From Roseburia sp. 831b (lineage in GTDB: Bacteria > Bacillota > Clostridia > Lachnospirales > Lachnospiraceae), in contig NZ_CP135162.1 of NCBI RefSeq assembly GCF_001940165.2, positions 1,690,001 through 1,754,000 of the forward strand: DNA of 64,000 nucleotides, written 5' to 3'. A program made the position numbers and the translations under genes. Below, piece by piece: positions 1-7,023 of this stretch. Under the pieces are notes generated by a model, which was not told the DNA's origin, did no database searches, and saw only the letters and a program-made list of their open reading frames with translations. Every line of letters begins with the position of its first letter. Position 1 is the first letter of the stretch.

Positions 1-1
1 A

Positions 2-1270
2 ATGCTTAAAGCTTTTCTGATTCAGCGTATATTCTCAATCCCGACTGATATGCTCCTAATCGTTTTCTTGAAATACTCTCAGGAATTACGTGATTTCTGT
101 GGCTTTGATGTTGTTCCTGATGCCTCAAAATTTACCCGTTTTAAACAGGATTTCCTGATGGACTTACAATCTATGTTCGTTCACATGGTTGATATGACCG
201 AACCGATATGCCAAAAACTTGATCCTCATCTGGCGGCTATGACCATCTTCGATACCTCTGGCATTGAAGCCTGGGTGACTGAAAATAATCCAAAATACGC
301 AAACCGTATTATCAAGCAGTTAAAGGCTTTCAAGAAATCCCATAACCTTGATGATTCCTATGATCCTTATAAGGCTGCTTATGGTTCCATGCCTACGCAT
401 GCTGCTTCCAATCAGGCAATCCAGCAGATGTACATTAATGGACATTTCTGTTACGCCTATAAGTTTGGCATTGTAACCAACGGACTTGGTATTGTCCGTG
501 ATATCACTTTCTATAACAAAGAGTTCCTAAAGGCTCATCCGGATATCGTTGTGGAAAAGAAATCTGACTCTCCTGATGAGGATAAATCTCTTGCCGATTC
601 AAAAGCCCTGCTTCCTGTCCTGGTTGATTTCTTTCAGAAGCATCCGCTTATCGCCCCTAAGACTTTTCTTGGTGATGCTGCTTTTGACACGATTGAAATC
701 TACAAATCTCTTTTCGGTGAAATTGGATTTGAAAAAGCATTTATTCCTCTCCGCGTTAAACTTTCTATGGAAGATAACGGTTATACCATCAACGAAAATG
801 GTGTTCCCTGTTGTCCTCATGATCCTTCGCTTCCTATGAAAAGAGAAGGTAGTAAATCACACTTAAAAAGCAAAATTCCCACGATGAAATTTGTCTGCCC
901 GAAAATGAAATGGGAATACAATAAAGCAGATAAAACAAAACGCCGTGTATGCCATTGTGATAATCCCTGCACAACATCTTCCTGTGGAAGAATGATTTAC
1001 GTTTATCCCGAAAAGAATCTTCGTGCCTATCCCGGAGTGGAACGGGGGTCAGACGAATGGGAAGAAACATATAAAATCCGTGTAAACGTTGAAAAATCTA
1101 TTAACCACTTTAAAGACAGCTTTTGCGTAGCTAATCGTAAAACCCAGAACGAAAAAACGCTTCATGCCGATTTACTTTTGGCTGGCATAGCTCAACTTGT
1201 TACAGTAATCGTTGCTGATAAAATTCATCAACATCAATACATCCGAAGTCTTAAGCCTTTGATTGCTTAA
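2..1270 (+). CDS. DDE transposase, IS1182/DUF772-like, 5' end cut by window
   Basis: This is a cut-and-paste transposase of the DDE superfamily. The N-terminal 50 residues resemble the DUF772 region of IS1182/IS5-type transposases. Candidate catalytic acidic residues sit in FDTSGIEAW (about residue 83), GDAAFD (about 222) and NVEKSINHF (about 363). A Cys-rich stretch near residues 310-330 looks zinc-binding. The reading frame is open to the first base of the window, so the true start and the left terminus of the element are probably outside it. A hairpin terminator follows the stop codon. The family assignment is moderate; the transposase call itself is firm. Confidence 0.8.
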   Translation: MLKAFLIQRIFSIPTDMLLIVFLKYSQELRDFCGFDVVPDASKFTRFKQDFLMDLQSMFVHMVDMTEPICQKLDPHLAAMTIFDTSGIEAWVTENNPKYANRIIKQLKAFKKSHNLDDSYDPYKAAYGSMPTHAASNQAIQQMYINGHFCYAYKFGIVTNGLGIVRDITFYNKEFLKAHPDIVVEKKSDSPDEDKSLADSKALLPVLVDFFQKHPLIAPKTFLGDAAFDTIEIYKSLFGEIGFEKAFIPLRVKLSMEDNGYTINENGVPCCPHDPSLPMKREGSKSHLKSKIPTMKFVCPKMKWEYNKADKTKRRVCHCDNPCTTSSCGRMIYVYPEKNLRAYPGVERGSDEWEETYKIRVNVEKSINHFKDSFCVANRKTQNEKTLHADLLLAGIAQLVTVIVADKIHQHQYIRSLKPLIA

Positions 1271-1292
1271 AATTGAGATTTTATAAATTTTT

Positions 1293-1324
1293 CTGCTTCA
1301 TACTAACTATGAAGCCTTTTTGTC
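1293..1324 (+). terminator. Rho-independent terminator of the transposase gene
   Basis: An 8-bp perfect stem (GCTTCATA / TATGAAGC) with a 5-base loop is followed by a CCTTTTT tail, 25 bases after the transposase stop codon. Confidence 0.75.
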
Positions 1325-1358
1325 ATGCCCTAAATGAATGACTGCCACCTTCCATTCC

Positions 1359-1437
1359 AAGAATCCTGCATTGCAGGATTCTATCCTTGTTTTCAATCAA
1401 GATTGCGAACTTGTTTCGCAATTACCTAATAATAGGT
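1359..1437. repeat. Cluster of three short palindromes after the transposase
   Basis: Three consecutive hairpins are visible: AGAATCCTGC/GCAGGATTCT, ATTGCGAA/TTCGCAAT and ACCTA/TAGGT. The first nearly matches the first hairpin of the repeat at 20663-20784. This may be a relative of that dispersed repeat or part of the insertion sequence end; the sequence does not decide. The 1271-1562 gap holds this cluster, the terminator before it, a minus-strand promoter-like site, and a 30-base imperfect tandem duplication at about 1501-1560. Confidence 0.5.
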
Positions 1438-1459
1438 CTGTCCATGAAGCCCTCCACAA

Positions 1460-1488
1460 AGTATAACTTTGATAAAAAGTGCTGTCAA
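1460..1488 (-). promoter_or_regulatory. Candidate sigma-A promoter facing the insertion sequence
   Basis: On the minus strand TTGACA (1488-1483) and TATACT (1465-1460) are separated by exactly 17 bases, close to the vegetative consensus. It reads toward the transposase. A GGAGGG and an ATG (1445-1443) follow closely, but the frame stops after seven codons. This could be the stranded 5' end of a gene interrupted by the insertion. The predicted transcription start falls inside the GGAGGG, which weakens the link to that ATG. Confidence 0.45.
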
Positions 1489-1562
1489 CTCTATTTCTTC
1501 TTATGAAATTGTGGCAGATATTATGCTATCTTTTGAAATTGTGATGGATATGACAGTGTTTG

Positions 1563-3230
1563 TTACATGTGCAGCACGTTTTTGGCAATTCCCATTGTCG
1601 ATTTACGGTGTGACACCAGAAGAATTGTCTTATCCTTTGCTTCTTTTTCCAGGCTTTTTAAAATAATGCCTTCATTCAAACTATCCAGATTACTGGTAGG
1701 CTCGTCTAAGAAAATGACATCTGCCTGGCTTAAAAAAGCTCTCGCAATTCCAATTCTCTGGCGCTCCCCTCCTGATACGGAGTCTCCTAACTCGCTTAAC
1801 TTTGTGTCATAACCATCTGGAAGTGAGCATACAAACTCATGAAGAGACGCTTTTTTTGCTGCTTCTATCACTTCTTCTCTCGTCGCATTTTCCTTTGCAA
1901 CCTTAATATTATTCTCAATCGTATCGGAAAAAAGAACGGTCTCCTGCGTCACGTAGGAAATGTGATTTCTTAATTCCTTTGTCGTAATTTCATTTACATT
2001 TGTAGTTTCATACTGGATGCTGCCACCTGACACTTCATAAAAACGCATCATCAGTTTTAGCAGGGTTGATTTTCCACAACCACTTTTTCCAAGAATTCCA
2101 TGTATCGTATTTTTGGAAAATACATGGCTGAACTCAGAGAGCACCGCAGAATCTGCATCTTCATAAGAAAATGTCACGTCTTTTGCAAGAATATCTCCTT
2201 CTTCAAACGAAGCGCCATCTGTCACATCATAGACAACCGGTTCCTCCTCCAACAGATTTAAGACACGGTTTCCACTTGCAAGCGTCTGATTCAGATTGTT
2301 TGACAGCGCAGATAATGCTGCGGTCGGCCCAAAAGAGGACATCAGGGCAATGGTTACAATCAATACCTCTCCTTTGTCTAACATCCCTTTTTCAAATAGG
2401 AAACTCGATATTCCAAGCATCACAATCCCCGCTAAAAGAATCACACTGTCCGTTGTAATTCTTTGGATTGCCTCTTTTTTCTTTAGCGTACGATTTAATT
2501 CTTCTAACTCTTTGGTGCACGCCTCCATCTTTGCAAGGCGTTTCTTTTGCTGACCATACTGGATAATCTCGTCTAATCCATATAAATTGTCCAGTACAAC
2601 GGTATTTAAATCACCGTATTTTTTCCGGTAGCGTATGCCATACTCCTGCCCTGCTTTTCCATTTAAAACCGGAATCACCACTCCTACCATCATGTAAAAG
2701 ACAGCCGCAAGGATTCCAAGACTCACATGGTAGTGCCCCAGGAAAATACACATAACTACAGATGTAATTGCTGCAATTGCAATCGGTGAAATGGTGTGTG
2801 CATAAAAAACTTCCAATAACTCGATATCACTTGTAAGCACCGAAATCAGATTTCCTTTCTCACTTCCTTCTAATTTTGCCGGAGCTAATTTTCTAAGGGA
2901 AGCAAACACTTTCGAACGGATTCTTGCCAGCAGGCGAAACGCAATATTATGGTTGCTCGCCTGTTCTGCATAACGCAAAATCCCCCTTGACACCGCAAGT
3001 ATGACAATCACCGTAAATAAGAATCGCCAGCTAATGTTTGCATAAAAGCCAAGCACCTTCCCTAGTCCTACTCCGCCAAGCACTGTGATAAAAGTTGCTG
3101 CAAGATTTCCCATGCATCCCATTAAAATTGCTACTGCCATAAGCCCTAGCAATGGTTTTACCATACCAATCAGACCAAGCATTACTCCAAATGCACTTCT
3201 GTTTTTTGTTTTCCTCTGTTCCATGCCCAT
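1563..3230 (-). CDS. CydC-like ABC exporter, fused permease/ATPase
   Basis: This is one half of a heterodimeric type IV ABC exporter. An N-terminal six-helix membrane domain (about residues 15-310) precedes an ATPase domain with Walker A GKSGCGKST (about 380), signature VSGGERQR (about 484), Walker B VIFLDEPTSNLD (about 508) and H-loop LLVSHRKST. The start abuts the stop of the partner gene, so the two are translationally coupled. The ending STMGIAKNVLHM seems about ten residues shorter than relatives, which usually continue past STMGIA into a short beta-rich tail; this end lies next to transposon-associated DNA. CydDC proteins export cysteine or glutathione, but the substrate is not shown here and no cydAB is in the window. 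Confidence 0.8.
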   Translation of the reverse strand: MGMEQRKTKNRSAFGVMLGLIGMVKPLLGLMAVAILMGCMGNLAATFITVLGGVGLGKVLGFYANISWRFLFTVIVILAVSRGILRYAEQASNHNIAFRLLARIRSKVFASLRKLAPAKLEGSEKGNLISVLTSDIELLEVFYAHTISPIAIAAITSVVMCIFLGHYHVSLGILAAVFYMMVGVVIPVLNGKAGQEYGIRYRKKYGDLNTVVLDNLYGLDEIIQYGQQKKRLAKMEACTKELEELNRTLKKKEAIQRITTDSVILLAGIVMLGISSFLFEKGMLDKGEVLIVTIALMSSFGPTAALSALSNNLNQTLASGNRVLNLLEEEPVVYDVTDGASFEEGDILAKDVTFSYEDADSAVLSEFSHVFSKNTIHGILGKSGCGKSTLLKLMMRFYEVSGGSIQYETTNVNEITTKELRNHISYVTQETVLFSDTIENNIKVAKENATREEVIEAAKKASLHEFVCSLPDGYDTKLSELGDSVSGGERQRIGIARAFLSQADVIFLDEPTSNLDSLNEGIILKSLEKEAKDKTILLVSHRKSTMGIAKNVLHM

Positions 3231-4970
3231 CTAACCTACTTTCTTATCCTGATACCGCTCTAACTGTTTCTGCTCTAAGAACAATTTTGCATAATAGCCT
3301 TCCTGCCCCAGCAGTTCGTCGTGCGTACCATGTTCCACAAATGTCCCATTTTTCATCACATAAATCTGATTTGCCTTTGTCACATTCGCAAGCCTATGAG
3401 AAATCAACAGTACCACCTTCTCTTTTGCAAGCTGGCTGATGACCTGCATAATGTCATTTTCACTCTCCACATCAATATTAGAAGTTGCTTCATCAAATAA
3501 ATAGACATCCGTCTGATGTAACAAGGCACGTGCAAGGGCAAGCCTTTGCTTTTGTCCACCGGACAGGTTAGACGCTTTCTCCAACAGCACCATAGAAAGT
3601 CCACCATTTTCCCTGACAAAAGAAAGCAGGTTTACTTTGCGAAGTGCCTCTAACATTTCTTCGTCACTCGCATCCTCTTTTCCCATAAGGAGATTCTCTC
3701 TGACGGTCCCTGCAAAAAGATAGCTGTCATGGCAGACTCTTGTAATCTTTTTATGTGAGAGTTCCGAGGAAACGCCTTCTATTTTTCTTCCATTGATTCG
3801 GATATTTCCCGCCTTTTTTTTCTGTTCTTTCATAAGCAGCGAAACCAGTGTGCTTTTTCCACAGCCAGACTCACCGACAATCGCAGTCAGCCCCTTTTTT
3901 GCCGTCATGGAAATGCCCTTAAGCACCGGCTGATTTTCTTCATAGGAAAATGAAACCTGTTCCAATTTAAGCCCCTGCTCCTTTGTCTCCATTTCTGTTT
4001 CTGTCGCCTCTACTGTCTCCTCTTTCTCATCGAGCAATGCAAAAATTTTATCTGCCGCGGCATTTCCGTTCATTGCAATATGAAAAAAAGACCCCAGCAG
4101 ACGAAGCGGCAGGAAAAATTCGGATGAAATCATCATGATAAAAAAGCACTGTGGCAAATGGATTGCCCCTTTTTGTAATTCCAAAATACTAAGAACAATT
4201 CCGACTGCGGTTCCGCCATAGGCAACTAAATCCATCACACTGATGGAGTTCAACTGCATCACGAGCACACGCATTGTAATTTTACGGAAATTTTCAGACT
4301 CCTCGTCCATCTTTTTTGCATAGCGCTCGTCCGCCTGATAAATTTTTAACGTTGTAAGTCCCTGCAGGCATTCCAGAAATGAATCTCCAAGCTGTGTGTA
4401 AGTTCCCCAATATTTTGCCAGCATCTTTTTTGCAAACTTCTGGACTGCAATAATGGAAATCGGAATTAACGGCACGCAAAGCAGTAACACAAGTGCAACC
4501 TTTAAACTCATTTCTCCTACAATCACAAATAAGGTAAGCGGTGCAATCATACTATAAAAAAACTGCGGTACATATTTTCCAAAATAAATTTCTAACTGTT
4601 CTACACCTTCAGTACTAATCTGGACAATCTCCGCCGTCTTTAAACTATTTTTGTAGTTACTTCCCATCCGCATCAGTTTTTCATATACCAACGCTCTGAG
4701 GCGCTCTTTTAACTGTTTTGAGATGCAAAAAGAAAGCTGTTGATTCCAATAGGAAAGAAATCCTCTCACAATAAGTATCAAAAAAAGCGTTACCACAAGC
4801 TGTATGAAAGTCTGTGGTATACCTTTTTCCTTCACAACCGCCTCCACCATATCCGCAGTTGCAATCATTAGTACAATATTGGCAAAAAGCATGAGCCACT
4901 GCGTCAACACCATGCCAGCTATCATACTTTGATTTTCTTTAAACTCACGCATTAGTCTCTTGTGAAACAT
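3231..4970 (-). CDS. CydD-like ABC exporter, fused permease/ATPase
   Basis: This is the partner half-transporter. About six membrane helices occupy residues 15-300. The ATPase domain has Walker A GESGCGKST (about 367), signature LSGGQKQR (about 467), Walker B VYLFDEATSNID (about 492) and H-loop LLISHRLANV. A GAGGATAT ribosome binding site precedes the ATG. The first gene of the pair overlaps no other gene; the second starts directly after its stop codon, as expected for an obligate heterodimer. The similarity pattern is closest to CydD or other thiol/peptide exporters. The YgbA-like gene directly upstream on the same strand probably shares the transcript. Confidence 0.8.
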   Translation of the reverse strand: MFHKRLMREFKENQSMIAGMVLTQWLMLFANIVLMIATADMVEAVVKEKGIPQTFIQLVVTLFLILIVRGFLSYWNQQLSFCISKQLKERLRALVYEKLMRMGSNYKNSLKTAEIVQISTEGVEQLEIYFGKYVPQFFYSMIAPLTLFVIVGEMSLKVALVLLLCVPLIPISIIAVQKFAKKMLAKYWGTYTQLGDSFLECLQGLTTLKIYQADERYAKKMDEESENFRKITMRVLVMQLNSISVMDLVAYGGTAVGIVLSILELQKGAIHLPQCFFIMMISSEFFLPLRLLGSFFHIAMNGNAAADKIFALLDEKEETVEATETEMETKEQGLKLEQVSFSYEENQPVLKGISMTAKKGLTAIVGESGCGKSTLVSLLMKEQKKKAGNIRINGRKIEGVSSELSHKKITRVCHDSYLFAGTVRENLLMGKEDASDEEMLEALRKVNLLSFVRENGGLSMVLLEKASNLSGGQKQRLALARALLHQTDVYLFDEATSNIDVESENDIMQVISQLAKEKVVLLISHRLANVTKANQIYVMKNGTFVEHGTHDELLGQEGYYAKLFLEQKQLERYQDKKVG

Positions 4971-4985
4971 GTTATATCCTCTTTT

Positions 4986-5363
4986 CTATCTTTCCATCAC
5001 ATTTTTTATCTTTTGTGTATTTTGACTTTCACACTTCTTCTTGCTTCTTACATTCTTTATGGTTACATAAGCATGTTTGATTGCAAGAACCGGGTGATAC
5101 CATAGCATCCGTGGTCCGGAAAAACGCATTACTTCTTTGATTTTTTCCTTTTTCTCCGGTGCGTAGCAGTGTACCTTACATGCACTACAAAAAGTTTTGG
5201 TCTCCATAAACGGACATTTGCTGGTGCGAAGCGCAGCATAATCAGCAAGTTCCTTACATTCCGCGCAAAGTCCCCCCTTTGTTTTATGTTTCTTTTTGCA
5301 ATACACCTCTATCATCAGGCGCACGATGCGCTCCTCTTCTTGTCTTTTCTTATTCACATCCAC
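4986..5363 (-). CDS. YgbA-like nitrous oxide-stimulated promoter family protein
   Basis: A 125-residue Cys-rich protein matching the pattern of the YgbA family: KGGLCAECKELADYA, then SKCPF, FCSACKVHCYAPE and a basic tail with GPRMLWYHPVLAI. Seven or more cysteines in CxxC and CxxxC spacing suggest metal or iron-sulfur binding. In enterobacteria ygbA responds to nitric oxide and is linked to recovery from nitrosative damage; the biochemical activity is not established to my knowledge. The start is GTG with GAGGGG upstream. It lies 15 bases before the CydD-like gene, so a joint role in thiol or nitrosative stress is an inference from context. Confidence 0.8.
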   Translation of the reverse strand: MDVNKKRQEEERIVRLMIEVYCKKKHKTKGGLCAECKELADYAALRTSKCPFMETKTFCSACKVHCYAPEKKEKIKEVMRFSGPRMLWYHPVLAIKHAYVTIKNVRSKKKCESQNTQKIKNVMER

Positions 5364-5440
5364 TGGAATATTCCCCTCTCTTTTGCTAGTTAGTCCATTC
5401 TAACCACAATAGAATAGCGAATTTTTTCTGGTAACGCAAC

Positions 5441-5484
5441 AAAAAAGGCACTACTGATAAAATCTATCAATAGTGCCTTTTTCT
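5441..5484 (-). terminator. Terminator downstream of metY
   Basis: A long stem (AGGCACTA...TAGTGCCT, extended by a GATA/TATC pairing with a mismatch) has T-runs on both strands. It ends the metY transcript on the minus strand. Confidence 0.8.
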
Positions 5485-5517
5485 TGTTTTAAGACTTACA
5501 GATTATGGCAGTTTTCC

Positions 5518-6825
5518 TTACTGGATTGCCTTAAACGCCTCGTCTAAGTCTTCAATAATATCATCAATGTTTTCTGTTCCGATGGAAAGACGGATTGTGT
5601 TTGGTTTGATTCCCTGATCTAACAACTCTGCCTCGTTGCACTCGGAATGTGTGGTAGATGCAGGATGAATTGCAAGAGATTTCACATCTGCAACATTTGC
5701 AAGAAGTGAGAATAACTCTAAGTTATCAATAAATTCCTGTGCTTTTTTTGCATCCCCTTTGATTTCAAAGGTAAAGATAGAGCCACCGCCATTTGGGAAG
5801 TATTTTTTGTAGAGTTTCTGCTGTTCTGGGTCCTCTGAAATAGATGGATGGTTTACTTTCTCTACAAGCGGCTGATCCTTTAAGTACTGAACAACCTTAA
5901 GTGCATTCTCTACATGACGTTCTACACGAAGGGATAATGTCTCAAGTCCCTGTAAGAAAATGAAGGAATGTACCGGTGAAATGGTTGCACCTGTATCTCT
6001 TAAGAGGATTGCTCTAATATAGGTAGCAAATGCTGCCGGAGCGCAGTCTTTCGCAAAGCTGACACCATGGTATGATACATTAGGCTCAACTAACCATGGG
6101 AATTTTCCACTTGCTTCCCAGTCAAAGTTACCGCTGTCGATGATAACACCACCGATTGTAGTACCATGACCACCGATGAATTTGGTTGCGGAATGGATGA
6201 CAACGTCTGCGCCATATTCAATCGGGCGAACCAGATATGGTGTTGCAAATGTATTATCCACCAAAAGTGGGATGTTATGCGCATGTGCAATTTTTGCAAT
6301 TCGCTCGATATCCACAACCTCTGAGTTTGGATTTCCAAGTGTTTCAATCTCGATTGCTTTTGTATTTTCTTTGATGGCAGCTTCGATTCCATCATAGTCG
6401 AATGGGTCTACGAAAGTTGCCTCAATTCCGTAATCTGGAAGTGTGTGTGCCAATAAGTTATATGTTCCACCGTAAATATTTTTTGCTGCTACCACATGGT
6501 CTCCTGCATGAGCCACTGCCTGGAATGCATAAGTCAATGCTGCTGCACCGGAACCAACAGCAAGTGCTGCAACACCACCCTCTAATTTTGCAATTCTTTG
6601 CTCGAATACATCTTCTGTCGGGTTGGTAAGTCTTCCGTAAATATTTCCTGCATCACGAAGGCCGAAACGGTCTGCTGCATGCTGGCTGTTATGGAATACA
6701 TAAGAGGATGTCAGATAGATTGGAACTGCTCTTGCATCGGTAACCGGGTCTGGCTGCTCCTGTCCAACGTGTAACTGTAAAGTTTCAAATTTTAAATTTC
6801 TTTCTGAATATGATTTTTTTGCCAT
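5518..6825 (-). CDS. metY: O-acetylhomoserine sulfhydrylase (PLP-dependent)
   Basis: This cytosolic enzyme makes homocysteine from O-acetylhomoserine and sulfide, with possible O-acetylserine sulfhydrylase side activity. The Cys/Met-metabolism PLP fold is clear: the N-terminal FETLQLHVGQE, the GSGAAAL cofactor loop (about 94), and the PLP-lysine motif SATKFIGGHGT (about 212-222). The 435-residue length is typical of MetY; cystathionine synthases and lyases are usually about 380-400. AAAGGAG precedes the ATG. The gene is monocistronic between two hairpin terminators. Its promoter overlaps a CymR-like sequence, consistent with sulfur control. Confidence 0.93.
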   Translation of the reverse strand: MAKKSYSERNLKFETLQLHVGQEQPDPVTDARAVPIYLTSSYVFHNSQHAADRFGLRDAGNIYGRLTNPTEDVFEQRIAKLEGGVAALAVGSGAAALTYAFQAVAHAGDHVVAAKNIYGGTYNLLAHTLPDYGIEATFVDPFDYDGIEAAIKENTKAIEIETLGNPNSEVVDIERIAKIAHAHNIPLLVDNTFATPYLVRPIEYGADVVIHSATKFIGGHGTTIGGVIIDSGNFDWEASGKFPWLVEPNVSYHGVSFAKDCAPAAFATYIRAILLRDTGATISPVHSFIFLQGLETLSLRVERHVENALKVVQYLKDQPLVEKVNHPSISEDPEQQKLYKKYFPNGGGSIFTFEIKGDAKKAQEFIDNLELFSLLANVADVKSLAIHPASTTHSECNEAELLDQGIKPNTIRLSIGTENIDDIIEDLDEAFKAIQ

Positions 6826-6922
6826 AATAGACTCCTTTCCTGTGAGAAAAATATATCTTTCACATGAAGCATTCTTTTCTTTTTTGTGCTTCTGTTTTTA
6901 TTTCCTACTTGATTACAAGGAC

Positions 6923-6953
6923 ATCTTATCATCTTAATTCCTACCTGTCTAAT
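6923..6953 (-). promoter_or_regulatory. metY promoter with overlapping CymR-like operator
   Basis: On the minus strand TAGACA (6951-6946) and TAAGAT (6928-6923) are 17 bases apart. The sequence ATTAGACAGGTAGGAATTAA covering the -35 and spacer resembles the Bacillus CymR site, an ATTA half and a GGAATTA half about eight bases apart. CymR-type Rrf2 regulators repress sulfur assimilation genes. The promoter is well supported; the operator identity is an inference. Confidence 0.6.
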
Positions 6954-6959
6954 ATGAAA

Positions 6960-7006
6960 AAACATCATCCAGTTATAGGCGTATCCTATATCTGAATGAT
7001 GTCCTT
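6960..7006 (-). terminator. Terminator of the hybrid kinase gene
   Basis: An 18-bp imperfect stem (ACATCATCCAG...CTGAATGATGT with an inner TATAGG/CCTATA) is followed by TTTTTT on the minus strand, directly upstream of the metY promoter. Confidence 0.75.
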
Positions 7007-7023
7007 ATTCCACACAAATCCTG

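Noticed and set aside
1469..1666. Plus-strand frame of 65 codons
   Set aside because: Overlaps the end of the ABC exporter gene, has no ribosome site, and its repeat comes from the 30-base DNA duplication.
6826..6960. S-box (SAM) riboswitch upstream of metY
   Set aside because: No characteristic S-box conserved segments; the space holds only a promoter and CymR-like site.
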